A DNA stretch of 64,000 nt from Trichoplax adhaerens (taxonomy: Eukaryota; Placozoa; Uniplacotomia; Trichoplacea; Trichoplacidae): NCBI RefSeq assembly GCF_000150275.1, contig NW_002060945.1:3805172-3869171 (forward strand). The letters run 5' to 3'. Positions 1 to 16,682 of this stretch are shown here, in pieces. Below the pieces are notes generated by a model. That model was not told the DNA's origin. It saw only the letters and a program-made list of their open reading frames with translations, and ran no database searches. Position 1 is the first letter of the stretch; each line of letters opens with the position of its first letter. The position numbers were made by a program, and so were the translations under genes.

Positions 1-21
1 ATAAAAAGTTAACACATAAAG

Positions 22-3000
22 TTACGCATCACCAAGACTACAGTTGTTTACAACATCCTTTGCTTTGGCTTTTACTAATTCACTGTCATTTTCACGAAGG
101 CAATGAATAGCTTCTTCTACCCCGGCCAATTTCAAATTGGAATGATGTGGTTCAACTTTCCATAACATTTCAATCAAAGATAGCAAATTGCAACGTACTT
201 CAGCTATTACATTGCTGTCTTGAACAACTTTCACAACTTCTTTGACAATACCAGCTTCATGTAAGCTCTGATGAAGGCATTCTATGAGTATTAATAAGTC
301 CATGATTAAGATAATTAAAGCGCTAACAAAAGCACTCGTATACTTATATTAGGACTTGCAATGCTAAGTATACGTAAGAGTAACGTATGAATTTCCTTAA
401 GCGAAATTTTCAGATGTTATATCGAACGGTAACAAATCGTAAATTATAAAATGCGGCATTATAATTATTGTGATTACAAGCCTACGTCACTTTTTCTGCT
501 TTTATACGATAAATTCACAGATTAACATATTGGCAATTCTCAATCTTAGCTACCGTGTTGATATGAATATGAGCATGTACATTGTACATAACGTACGTAA
601 TTGTAGTATTTTAGTACTTACCGTCAGCCACAGCTGACGTGATCAACAAAGCTACAGCACCCTCATTCTGTAACTGTGTATGCTGGTTATGCAACATAGA
701 AATTATGTGGTCTATTCCTCCTATTGCAGCAATGTTTGTTATAATATTCTTGTTTTGTGTTTCTTTGATGATACAGGCCAGCAAACGTAAAGCTTCGCTT
801 GATACACCTTCGTGTTCTAATACATTGCAAAGCTCGACAATACGAGTGAGAATTTCCGTACTAGATCCCAATTGATTGGCGACGGTATCTGCGCAATATA
901 CAAATGATTTACATCACATAACTACAAATGTGTCGGAGTCACAAAACCAGGTAGAAACTAGAAAGTGTTAAAATACTTCTTCGCTAGTTTTAATTAAAAA
1001 GTAAACTATATAAAGAATTATAACTAAAGCTTATATTACATACCATTCCCAGTAGCTAGTAATCTCAGAATACTTAGCGATTTATAGATTGTGGGGGAGA
1101 ATAGAGAGGACAATAACGATGATATCGAGTTGATTGAACCTTCGTTGATTAGTTTTGGTCTAACCGATGAGCAAATTGATAGATTTTTTATTGCGCTTAA
1201 GGCAGCAATCGCCAGTTTAGAATTTCTATCTGTATCTTCTATTGGTTTTACAGATTCCAGTAAATTAGGGATAATCTCGAAGTCTGTTAATTTTTTACAA
1301 TTTGAATCTAGATGAAGGAGACGTAATATGATAGATAATGCAATCATAAGTATATCGATGCAGTATTATAATGAAACTGGTAGTAATAATCTGTCAAATT
1401 CTGAGATTTCGCATTACCTGAACGAGCAATATTTCCAATTCCAAGGCAAGCGGCGGCTTTCAGATTTACCCTCTTATCTCTTAGCCATCCTAGTAGAATT
1501 GGTACAATTTTGCCTGTTCCATTATTAAACATAATTTTCATGCTGTAGTTGCCGCCTAGTAAGTGAACTATAATGGCCACTACATTATCAATTGTTTCTT
1601 CATCTGTATCATCATCATTAACAATCTGTTCTATTTTCGAAATCATATTGTTAATACGCTCATCTTCTGAGATCTGCCTCTGAAAGTCGTCTGTAATCAA
1701 TTGAAAACTTAAATAAGTAAAAAATTTTTCAGATGCATTTACGTATATTCTTGCTAACATGAAGATCATAATATCTGATTTCAGTTGGAGCATGAAGCGA
1801 AACGATGAACTTTATACTAATTAATGTATTATCATTACTATCTATTAGCAATGGCTATTTTACATACCGTCTTCAATGAGTTCCATAATTGTTTCGATTA
1901 CTGATTCTTGAATAGCGTGATATTGATAGTCGCATAATAGAAACAGTAATAAATTTCCGGCATTATGTGCTATCATTTCTTTAATGCCTAGGTAACAAAA
2001 CAAATAAACGTAACTATAGGTATATCTTGGAAAGACATATTCACATTAAGTAAATGCCTTAAAGCAGGGCAATTACTGCTTGTATATTGAGTCAAGACAA
2101 TAAGAGGAAAACACGACCTTTAATGCCAATGATCGTTAATAATGAAAGAGCGCCACTGATTACTTTGCTATCATTTATTGACCGGATGCAGTCAAGCAAT
2201 GTTGATATAATACCAGCGGATAACACTAGGGTTTGATTTTCATCTATTAAAAGTATATTAATATAAAAGCGATTATTACAACTATCATAATTAGCTTATA
2301 AGGTCTACAATACGTAAATTTTCTATATAAATTTTCTTAAACGCCCTTAAGCAAATTTATAATGGCGAGAAATAAATGCAAGAGGGGGATCATTAATACA
2401 TACCACAGTCATTAATATAATTGAGAAGGCAGCCCAGTGAAACTTGCAACATATTAATGTTAGGCTTTGCAGTGCTACTTGAAACTATCGAAATCAACTT
2501 TTCCGTAGCGCCATTACTAGCGATACATTGCCTACCAGTAGCTAATGATATATTAAAATGTTTTTAAAGTGTAACGATCTGTCAGTGACGTAACAACTGC
2601 AAATATAGGTTAAAAGTTGTATGATGTACGATTAACAAGATATCAATACAATGGTATCCTACGGCAGTTTTGATATATTCGAGACATTGAAGTTTTCAAT
2701 TTAATTATAACTGTAGTGCATTATTACTTATAGACTTACGCGATTCGTAACATAAATTGCCTAAGGCACGCAGGCTTTGGTAGCAGTTTTTCTCGTCATC
2801 TGATTCGACTAGGCCAATTAATGAAGGAACAACCTGGACCTTTGCTATTCTATTTCGCCACTCATCGTGCTTGCAACACTCTGCAATAAGCTGTGCTAGC
2901 TGTCCATGAGAACTTCTATAGTCGATATCTTTGAGATAAGCTGCGATTTTGAATTCAATACCAGAACTGAGCATTTGCTCGGCAGCTAATTCTGCAAAAT

Positions 3001-3880
3001 GCATTAGTAAGTATTAGAAGAATAGCGCTAGGTAGGAGTAGAAGTCATTTTAGTGTATTCATACTTTAGCAGTCGACTAAAACATTCTTCTTATTGTTGT
3101 CGTAACATCACCTGTCCTGTAAACTACTGCTTGTTACCTTGTAGTGTACGCGCCAAAGAACGTGGGGAATCCTAGATATCGTACAATACTATTTACGGCT
3201 TATCTACATGCTACAAATGTTCACGTACATTAGGATATGGTATTAAAGTTATGTTCCTACTAGAGCTGATTTGTTTTCACAATTCTCATGTCTAGTTAAC
3301 GTGTGTATGATATCGCGCTTGGCGTGGGCTTCCAAATAAAGTAAACTAAAGGAAAGGAAAGCTTAAAATCTCAGATTCTTGATCTCGTTACAATTGTGAT
3401 AGTACATTAGCAAGCATAATGATCGTTACAGGGTCCTGCTGCACAGCAATAAGTGCTTAAACCTTTCAGATTTGGTTTACGATTACAGATATAAGGTTAA
3501 TATATGCTAATGATAGAAGTGCGTTATTTCATTGAATGTGATATGTACAGTAATAACCATCAGTAAGCACATATACTCATGCTTGAAGTCGTAAATACAT
3601 TAATCGCCTACAAATAGAAATTAATTTGTCTGATATGTGCAAATATGCACTGTGCACAAGTGAATAACATATATCAATTGGAGATCTTTCATAGCTGCAT
3701 GGAGTATAATGTGAACAATACTAAAATCGACAGCATAACATCTATCAGCATCATAAATCCGATACTATGAACTAGGCTTACCGTTATTTTGCAAATCTGA
3801 TAATATGGATGTTATTACTTCGTGAAGGTCTTCCTTTGAACATTGTTCAAATCGTGCGATGTCAGTATTGAAATCTGCCA
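22..3880 (-). CDS. RAP1GDS1: RAP1GDS1 (SmgGDS), armadillo-repeat small-GTPase chaperone/GDS
   Basis: Cytosolic armadillo-repeat protein that binds polybasic, prenylatable Ras/Rho-family GTPases and acts as chaperone or exchange factor (family knowledge). Coding exons, minus strand: 3880-3782, 2991-2740, 2541-2404, 2225-2118, 1987-1868, 1690-1418, 1307-1044, 888-622, 281-22. Together with one base from an upstream exon they give 593 aa; human has about 607. Armadillo helices run almost end to end. Segments that align with human without gaps include the GNIARS helix in the 1690-1418 exon and GGIDHIISML in the 888-622 exon. The first exon visible here opens with TGGCAGATTTC, so an A from an upstream exon would give MAD..., matching the human N-terminus; the start codon is probably split by an intron. 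The stop is 22 bases from the window edge, so the 3'UTR is cut off. LARP7 lies head to head upstream. Confidence 0.9.
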
Positions 3881-5298
3881 CTTCATTAAGGTAGATTAAA
3901 TAGCACAAATAAGATATTGGAACGCTTTAAAGATTTTTTGAAATAAGCTGTAGTTATAAATACTAGCTAATTTCAGCGAAGAGTATGCAATTACAAGATC
4001 CTATAATTACGAGCATATAGCTTCAGAACAATGATCATCGTTCAATGCAGGACATATAGTAATCTATCAAGGCTACGAAAATCATATCTATGTAGTATGC
4101 AGACATATATTGCTATATTGTATGGTAAGCTGTATTAATTATATCATGCTCTCAGCTAGCATGATAGCAAAGAAATCTTTATCAGGCCGGTAGGCAATGC
4201 TGAGATTTTTGCCTCTGCACTTTCATAATCTTTTTACGATTTAAATTCGCTCTGTATACTGTAGAGTATTCCTATCAAAATTGATTCTAACTTACAGTAC
4301 ACGCTATGTTGTATCACTAAGGACGTAGACTAAAATACTGTGCAGTATTAATAATATAGTACATGTAGGCTTTCATAATAATACGTGTATATTGAAGATA
4401 TATGCACATCAAAGCAAAGTTGTTATGGCTTTCGGATCAATTGTACATATACAGAATTATTTTGGAAGTTTACTTATCGCTTACTTCAGTATTGAATTTT
4501 GTTACAATTGATAGAATCGGCTACCGCAGCTTGCATACGCAATGAATAGAATTGGGTTGGAATCAGTTGAAGACTCTGAAGATATGAAATAGAAATCGCA
4601 TGCGTACAGTAATAGTGTAAAAAGATCTCACAAGGTTTATGATTGATTTGGGAAAGGGAATAGAATTTTTTGTTGCAAAAATGAATCCAATTTATTTACG
4701 ATAGCCAATTAATTTAGGGTCAAATGCTTGAATGGAATTGGAAAACTAGCCTAGTGCTAACAGTAATCTTAATGAACATGATAGATATCATACCACACTT
4801 ACTGGTCTAAACTACGGTAGTATAAATATTTTCAGAGAATTCTGTACAGTACAGTACAGTACAGTACAGTACAGTACAGTACAATGTACTATGCACTTAT
4901 TACGTCGCCTAGTAAAGATCTCTGCGCAAACGCAGCTAGTGCAAAAATCTACAGTATGCAGCATGCGCTACAGTACAGTACGGTACTGTATACTGTAGGG
5001 TGTCTCGTAAAAAATTACCGACGATTGAAATCATATGAAAACACAATTTCAACACCAAATTAGACAAATTTGGTATCAGTCTATTACAAATAAGATGCTA
5101 TATGTATATATATAATTTAAATTTATATAAAACGTGCTAAAGCTACTAATATTAGCACTTAAAGTCAAAAGTATTTATATAAATTCTGGCGTTTTTCTAC
5201 AGTACGTACAGTACATTGTAATAAGGGTTACAGTACTAATACTGTAGAACAGCACCAGTACTGATAATGTGTAAAGACGAAAGGCTGTTGTGGACGAA
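3881..5298. other. Divergent intergenic region RAP1GDS1 / LARP7, with a possible 5'UTR exon
   Basis: This is the space between two head-to-head genes. On the minus strand a strong donor (reverse complement of acttac, 4797-4802) follows an exon end ending in A. It is the best candidate for the RAP1GDS1 non-coding first exon that donates the A of the split ATG. The region also holds a perfect (GTACA)8 array at 4844-4883 and further GTAC-rich palindromes at 4971-5000 and about 5200-5250. I see no other coding signal. Confidence 0.45.
4844..4883. repeat. Perfect pentanucleotide array (GTACA)8
   Basis: Forty bases of uninterrupted 5-bp tandem repeat, followed by related palindromic GTAC-rich sequence to about 5000 and again near 5200. 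It lies between the start regions of the divergent genes RAP1GDS1 and LARP7. The same motif family recurs upstream of most other genes in this window. Confidence 0.95.
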
Positions 5299-8200
5299 AT
5301 GGCGAAAGGATCCAAAGATAAATTGAAAAAAAAGAAGAAATTAGAGGAACGAGAAATTGTGAAGAAGCTTAAAAAGCAGGTTGATTGTAAATTGATTTAT
5401 AATAGTCGAATTAAGTCATGTGAGGTATATTGTAACGATACAATGTGCATTGAATGTACGAACTGCGCCAGCTCCACTGCTAAGCAATCCTCAGCTTTGG
5501 CATTGAGTGCACACATAATGTAGTGGTTAGTAAATTAGTCAAAGAAATTTCCAGTTAATGCAATAGAATGCACTTCTCCAAATTGTTTTCACTCTTATAA
5601 AATGGACAGTCAACACATTTTCCGCTGCACTATACTTCTCTCTCAATTATTTTGATATATTGATACTGTACTACAGTCTACAGCATTTAAAAGCGTATGA
5701 TTACCCACGTTATAAGCTGAGCTATTTATACTGAATGGAGTTGTTAGCTTACTGTAAATAAGAAAATTACTTTTGAATATACTGTATGTGTATTCCAGCC
5801 CTAGTTTATACGATATTTCTAATTACGGAACTAAAATAACGTTGTAGACTTTCTGACAGCCTGTTAACTAGCTATGGTATCATGCCTGCTTAGATAGACT
5901 GATAATTATAATTTATCACACACGCATTATATCGGTATTACAATATACTTTTGCATGCAGATACAAAGTTACGATTTATGCCCACTACGCTTATGCAGTA
6001 CAACACAATTTAAGAGCAGGACTCTAAGCCAACCATCAAAATAAAAATGATGTAAACTGTCTTGTATTACAGCTATAAATAGGGTCAGTACGGTAGTGGA
6101 CTGCTTACACCACTATTATGAACTCTATCGCACTCGACTTACAGTAGCTGGTAAAAAATTTGATTGCTTGTCCTATGATCTGTAAGTTGTAACGCTAGCT
6201 ATGTAACATCATAAACCTTTAGAACTACTAGTTCTAGAGTTCCATAGTAACATGCAGGCTATTTATTTTATAGATATGATTATTATCTTTGTTTTTCTGA
6301 AGGCTGTTATATGCGCGTACATTATACCCGAACAATAAATTATGCTGCACAATCAATACAGAAATAAGCTAACGGCGATACATGTGCAAATATCTAGATA
6401 TACATACCGATGTGTTACAAACCTCATTGTTTTATCAAAGTTTAGAAGCATTTATGTTCATTAATAACATAGATAACGTCCAATTAAAATAAAATATACG
6501 TCTTTTGTAGTTCGAATTTTATTTTAGCGATGCAAATCTGCAAAAAGACAAGTTCTTGCGCAAGATGATTGACGAAGACGAAAACGGATGTAAGTTAATA
6601 CACTTGATTACTATATACAAATGCAGGAAACGAGTACTGTAGATAAGCCTGCTGTCTATCTTAAATCCAGTTTTAGGAAAACGCTGTATTAAAGGTTATA
6701 GTATAGTTAGGCACAATTTTTCAGTATAGGAGTAATTTTATAAACTAGTTGTTGCGCATGAAATTAAGAGGCAAACACCTTGTGGTGACCCAACGCACTG
6801 CTGAACCGTTACTTTACAGTCTACAAGTGTCAGAATCAATACGTTTTAATATCAAGCTATTTCAGATTTAGAAATATTATCGTTTTAATAATGTGAGATA
6901 TTAATATAGAACACTGCACGTCTACAGCATAGCAAACTATTACAGTAACTTTATTTGATGACTGCTGTAGTATTACTAACCTGCTGAAAAGCGAGGCATA
7001 TTATCTTAATATTATTCTATTGTATATCTTCAAGATGTCGACGTTGCTATATTTAAGAAATTCAACAAAGTTAAAGCCCTCACTGACAATTTTAGCTTAG
7101 TTATTAAAGCTATCAAGATGTTAGATGGATTAGAGGTAAAGTACGAACTGAACTGTCTGTAATCAGGCTGCTTTGCCCTAACATATCTAGATTGCATTGG
7201 ATTATGTCAACGTTAGCAATTTAGCATAATTATCTTTATAGATGAGTGAGGATGGAGAAAGGATTAGGCGTCGCACTACGATACCAGCTGCAGAATGTAT
7301 TGATGAAAGAACGATCTATGTGGTATTGGATTAACTTTAATTGCACTTTCATGTAGAAATGATGTCTAAGCTATTGTAATAGCTATAATTTTATTATTTA
7401 AATATCTCTTTATCTTTAAGTTACAATTCTTATAGTTTAGTTATGCTAACTTTTTTTGGAATATTACAGGATGCAACTATATTATAACGATACTAAACAT
7501 GGTGTTAATTGTTTTTGTCTAATTTAGGAAGTTATCCCAAAGCGCGTAGATCACGAGTGGGTGAGGAAGCACTTTGATAAATTTGGAGAAATTCTATATG
7601 TAAGGTGAGTAGATCATAGTTCGCTTCTATCGTTTTAGATAATATTATTAGTTTAAGTGCCAATTTTTGTTATAACAAATACAATACAACTAAAAAGTAC
7701 GATAATCGTCTGACCTTATTATTCTGGTATCAAATCAAACGAAAGTATCCCGAAATATAAAAGTACAGGAGACAATAAAGGTTTTGCCTTTGTTGAATAC
7801 AAAGATCCTGAGAATGCACAGAAAGCCTGTAGAGTATGCCGACAATAGAAAATAATATTTTATTACCGAAAACGTTAAATCCTATCTTAACGCAAACAAT
7901 AAAACTGCGTATTATCTATAGGCGTACATCGAAAATTCAACATTTAATGATTCAGAACTTGAAAATAATTCTGGACAGGTAGTCAAATGATATGCAATTC
8001 TTTGACATAGTTTATAGCCTAAAATTATCTTTTCTAACATTAACAATATACTTTAGGAGTCCGGAAATGTTGACCACCTAGTTAAGAAAAGAAAATTGAG
8101 CGATGAAGACGTTAAGAAAGCGATACAATCGATCGAAAAAAAGCCTAAAGTAGATAAAGGAGAAGAGAAAACCGTCTATAGTGAAGTAAAGTCTGATTAC

Positions 8201-9534
8201 AATAATTCAGAGATGGATAAATCTAATCAAACGGTTGGAAAAGTAATAGGAATACTATCTAGTAAAGTAGTTTGGTTAGAATAACTAAGCGTCTTTGAAT
8301 ATCTAGAATCGTAAGGATAGTGATAAGAAAATTGATGAAACAAAAGATTCGAAGGCCGCTTCGCAACGAAAGCCTAACGCAACCAATCAGCCGTTTAAAG
8401 TAATCTCAAAGTGAGTTTGATCCAGAATTCGACTGTCTTTTGTTTTATTTCATCAGTATAATTTTATAAGTATTTCGTAAAAATTATCAACCTTTTCAAT
8501 GATAGACTTAAATGGCTCGAATATAAAATGCAGTATAAGGAACAACAGAAGGAACGTATGAGAAATATTAAACAGGATTTCAATAGAGAATCAGATGTAG
8601 CAGAACAGCCAATAAATCGCAATAAATCCAATATAAGCTATCAACCGGGTGTAATTTTGTGTGTTAACAGCTCAAGCGACGATGGATTACAAAAGAAAGT
8701 TATTAAAGTACGTTTGAAAAGTTCATAACGTATACTTCGACTTCAATTTTTTGATTATAACCTAATTCTTGCTTTAGGCTAGTTATTACGATTTATTTAA
8801 TCATATTATGAATGTATTTTATACAGTCAATGATACCAGATGCGGTGAAAGTTCAATATATCGATATCATTGATGGAAATTCTACTGTAAGTTTCACTAA
8901 ATTCTTTGACGTAAACATTAAATGCGGTATCTCTACACGTTTACATAAATTTTAAATTATTTTTGTACTTATTAGGGTTATATTCGATTAGCGTCTGAGG
9001 ATGATACTAGCAAATTATTAGAAAAATTCAAAGACACTAATTTAAGTGAATCTAACTCCGAAATTAATCTTAACATTAAGTGGCATAAACTAGAAGGTAA
9101 AATGTTCAAGTAGAAATTTATAGAGGAAATCTTGATGTTTTTGTAACGACTAATAAAAATGTATGTAGTAACACTACTACCTTAGCTTCATCATATAAAG
9201 ATTTTTGTATTTGACTTTGAAGGAGTAGAAGAAGAAAAATATTGGGAAAAAATAATTGAAGATAAGAAGCACCGAACTCATAAACAATCTATCCGAAAGA
9301 ACAAGAAGGGATCTGAAAAGGTAATGCAAAATTGCTTACAGTAGAATTGAAGTAAAATTTGCTTTTCATTCAGTATCGATGTTGACATGGACGTACTGGC
9401 ATATTCATATTTATGCAGAGCTTCCATACGTGTACAACTAATTTCTTAATCAACCTTTAATCTAGATACTGGATAAAGCCGAAAAGAGAGTTTCAAAAAC
9501 GTCATCATCGCATATCTTCTTTCCTGATAGCTAA
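5299..9534 (+). CDS. LARP7: La-related protein 7 (LARP7), 7SK/U6 snRNA-binding protein
   Basis: Nuclear RNA-binding protein that caps and stabilises 7SK snRNA and assists U6 modification (family knowledge). Exons: 5299-5379, 6511-6589, 7035-7135, 7242-7322, 7528-7604, 7746-7833, 7922-7978, 8057-8242, 8307-8410, 8506-8707, 8827-8886, 8976-9096, 9223-9320, 9466-9534; 467 aa (human 582). A Lys-rich start leads into the La motif (FYFSDANLQKDKFLR, then GYVDVAIFKKFNKV). RRM1 follows (ERTIYV, later KGFAFVEY), then a charged linker, then the C-terminal xRRM (YIDIIDGN, YIRLASEDD, EEEKYWEKIIEDK) and a basic tail. An in-frame GTG lies 9 bases upstream, but ATG at 5299 is the plausible start. The first donor (CAG|GTTGAT) is weak, yet only it keeps the La motif ungapped. 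An AATAAA lies 8 bases after the stop. Confidence 0.93.
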
Positions 9535-10589
9535 ATGGCTGAATAAATTTCCTTGGAAATATCGTAGTCCAAAATTAGTCATAAAGTTAAAATTTATGAC
9601 ACGCATTTGAACTTGTTTTATTACTGTATAACTTATTCTTTCAATTATTTAATTCTCTCATGAAGCTGTATCTTTTCTATTGCTCACTCAGATGATATGT
9701 AGATGTTTTATATTAATATATTAGGCTGTGTTTGGAGCTAACTATGGTTTAGGCTGCTGTACATCTTTAAAACATTGTCTAGCACTGTACATTTGTAGGT
9801 AAAGGCTGTTAATTAAAAGCAGTGTATCATGCTTGATTCGTTTTTATCCATGTTTCTTTTCATTTATTTATGATAACAGCGATATAACTTACGTATCGTC
9901 AATTGCATGATGGCTCTGATCTGGTAATTATGATCAAAATTTATATCAATTTCGTAAGGCTATAAATACATAAGGGAAAACTTTATTTTAAGGGAGTACG
10001 CAGCCTTCATCAACATTCAATTCAGTATTTAGTTCGAAAATAACGCTTTTTCTAAAACTTACAACAATCATTTGCTTACTCCAGACATTTTATCGTTACG
10101 GCTATTTAATCACATAAAATCACCTTTCATGGTCAAAAATCTGTTCTAATTCAAATCCAATTCAAGTTTTCTATAATTGAATAACTTGTATTGGATATTG
10201 AATATAGAATATAACTATTATGTCAAGTAACTATCTTCGATGTTACAATTCAGAAAAAGTACGTTTCAGAAGATAATTAAGTCGAATATTAGGTTAGGAT
10301 GTCGCATGAAGAGATTGGTTATTACACTGCCTGATTAATTATCGTACCCGTTTGCTTTATATGAACCATAAGTAATATAAAAGTTATTAATGATAACTAT
10401 AATTCAATAGCAAAAAAATATCGTATCGTATAGTAATTTACTTAATAAGTTTAAGTCCAATCCGAAATGACATATTTCTCGGGTGAGCTCCAAAAATTAT
10501 GTCCTAAATTGCTCGATTCAATCTTTGATATTCATGTCAAAGTACCAGAGTTGGCATACTTAATTGATTTCCCAAATTCTCCAAGAAAT
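9535..10589. other. Convergent intergenic gap LARP7 / GMPPA
   Basis: AT-rich sequence between the 3' ends of two convergent genes, presumably both 3'UTRs. I see no open reading frame with recognisable similarity, no RNA gene and no GTAC-pentamer array, in contrast with the divergent gaps. Confidence 0.6.
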
Positions 10590-15167
<4,578 letters not shown>

Positions 15168-16682
15168 GGTTTCAAAGATCGCTCACCACAGTAGCTGTTA
15201 ATGGCCACTTGCAAATAGTTGTCGGATTTTAAATGGACTCGGATAGTAATAAATGACGTCTGGTGATGACACACCCTTAGCCGTCTAGAGTACAGTACCT
15301 TACAATACTACGTACTGTAACTTACTGTACCAAGGACTGTACAGTATGCTAGGAATTACTGAGTACTGTACACTCTAGTCCCTGGCTATGTACTGTACAG
15401 TCTGTACTGTATGGAACTGTCGTATTGTGCACGTGGACATTCGACTACCACACCTTGTGTCACACTACAAGGCAAAAGGCAGAGGGGTGTCAGTCGTATG
15501 GCCCCAGCCGGACGGAACCGAACCGGCCCGCCAGGGATTCAGTCCGGTCCGGTCCGTGGGATTTTTGCTTAGTTTCTGTAATTTGATGAGTTGACTGGTC
15601 TAGTTGAAAGATGTTCAGCGTTGCTTTAAATTATAAAGAAATGTGTACATACCTTAAATTTGGCTCCAATTCCATGCAGATAGATCAATACAACCTTGAG
15701 TAATTGCCTCTTGATATTTGATTACTTTTTATTGCAGTATTGAAGAATTGTATTTCTTTCAATGTTCTAATACAAACTATCAGTCGCTGTTACATGTTCG
15801 GTCGCTCGAACCAATTTACAAGTCACGTCGTCATACTCGTCTATACTTTACAGTGTACAGTGTACAGTACGGTAGCAAAGTGTACTGTATGGCACAATAC
15901 TGTACAGTATTTGGACCAGATGAGGCCGGAAATGTCTGTCCGTCCAAGAGTGATGGGTCCAGGTCTTCTTCCAGCAGCCAACTATTTCAGTTACTATTTC
16001 AATCTTCGCAGTGTCTGCTATGGACTACTAAAATACCAATGTTAATAATTTTAGTAATCCATGTCCATGCCATGACTGTACTGGATCATAAATGAGTGTA
16101 CATAGCGACCCTTCTCTCTATTTGACTCCTATTTCAAAGTCGATTTGTAGTACATCAATGATCGCTACAGTGTCCTGAATGTCAGCATAACAATAGACAA
16201 GATTGTCCCTTGACATGTCCATACACGTCCGTACGATGTTCTGTATGCACAACATTTGCAGGGCTGGTTCGCGGAAATGTTCCAAAATATCCTACATGAT
16301 TAGATGATTGCTTCGATCTATTCAAGTGGAGTCTAGACGATTCGTAGGAGCTATTTTAGACAACGTTCACACACTATCGTTGGAATAAACGTAGTAGGCA
16401 AAGAGTGAACAAGGCGTAGAGGACGGTATACGTCGACGGACTGGTGTACAATTGCACCTACATGCCTACGTCGATTTCAAATGATGCTGTCCAAAACTGC
16501 TAATATACATACTGTAAACAGTTCAGCAGCAATCATATTCTAACCGTAGTATCATCTTAATCAGAGACTGCATCTTAGAAGATATCGATATAGCTCAAGT
16601 TTTCTTAAGAATAGTATAAATGGGATGACGATGAAATGGATTGCAATATCACCTACGCCTAATTACTAATCAATCCATCATT
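15168..16682. promoter_or_regulatory. Divergent promoter region GMPPA / POLK
   Basis: Gap between two head-to-head genes. It contains GTAC-rich palindromic clusters at 15287-15420 and 15851-15912, and between them a short GC-rich island (about 15440-15560, with repeated ccggtccg-type blocks) that stands out from the AT-rich surroundings. Several open frames cross these repeats but show no protein-like composition. The promoter role is inferred from position only. Confidence 0.5.
15287..15420. repeat. GTAC-rich palindromic repeat cluster upstream of GMPPA
   Basis: Multiple interleaved copies of gtactgtac, tgtacagt and gtacagtac in both orientations. The cluster begins about 120 bases upstream of the GMPPA start codon at 15167. 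A second cluster of the same family is at 15851-15912 on the POLK side. Confidence 0.85.

Noticed and set aside
4844..4883. CRISPR-like or bacterial repeat array
   Set aside because: Five-base units without spacers in an intron-rich animal genome; not a CRISPR.
5290..5298. GTG start 9 bases upstream of the LARP7 ATG
   Set aside because: Animal nuclear genes rarely use GTG, and the ATG at 5299 is in the same frame.
15388..16095. Open frames of 68, 125 and 101 codons upstream of POLK
   Set aside because: They run through the GTAC repeats and a GC-rich island, giving low-complexity Y/C/T/V strings, with no family resemblance or splice support.
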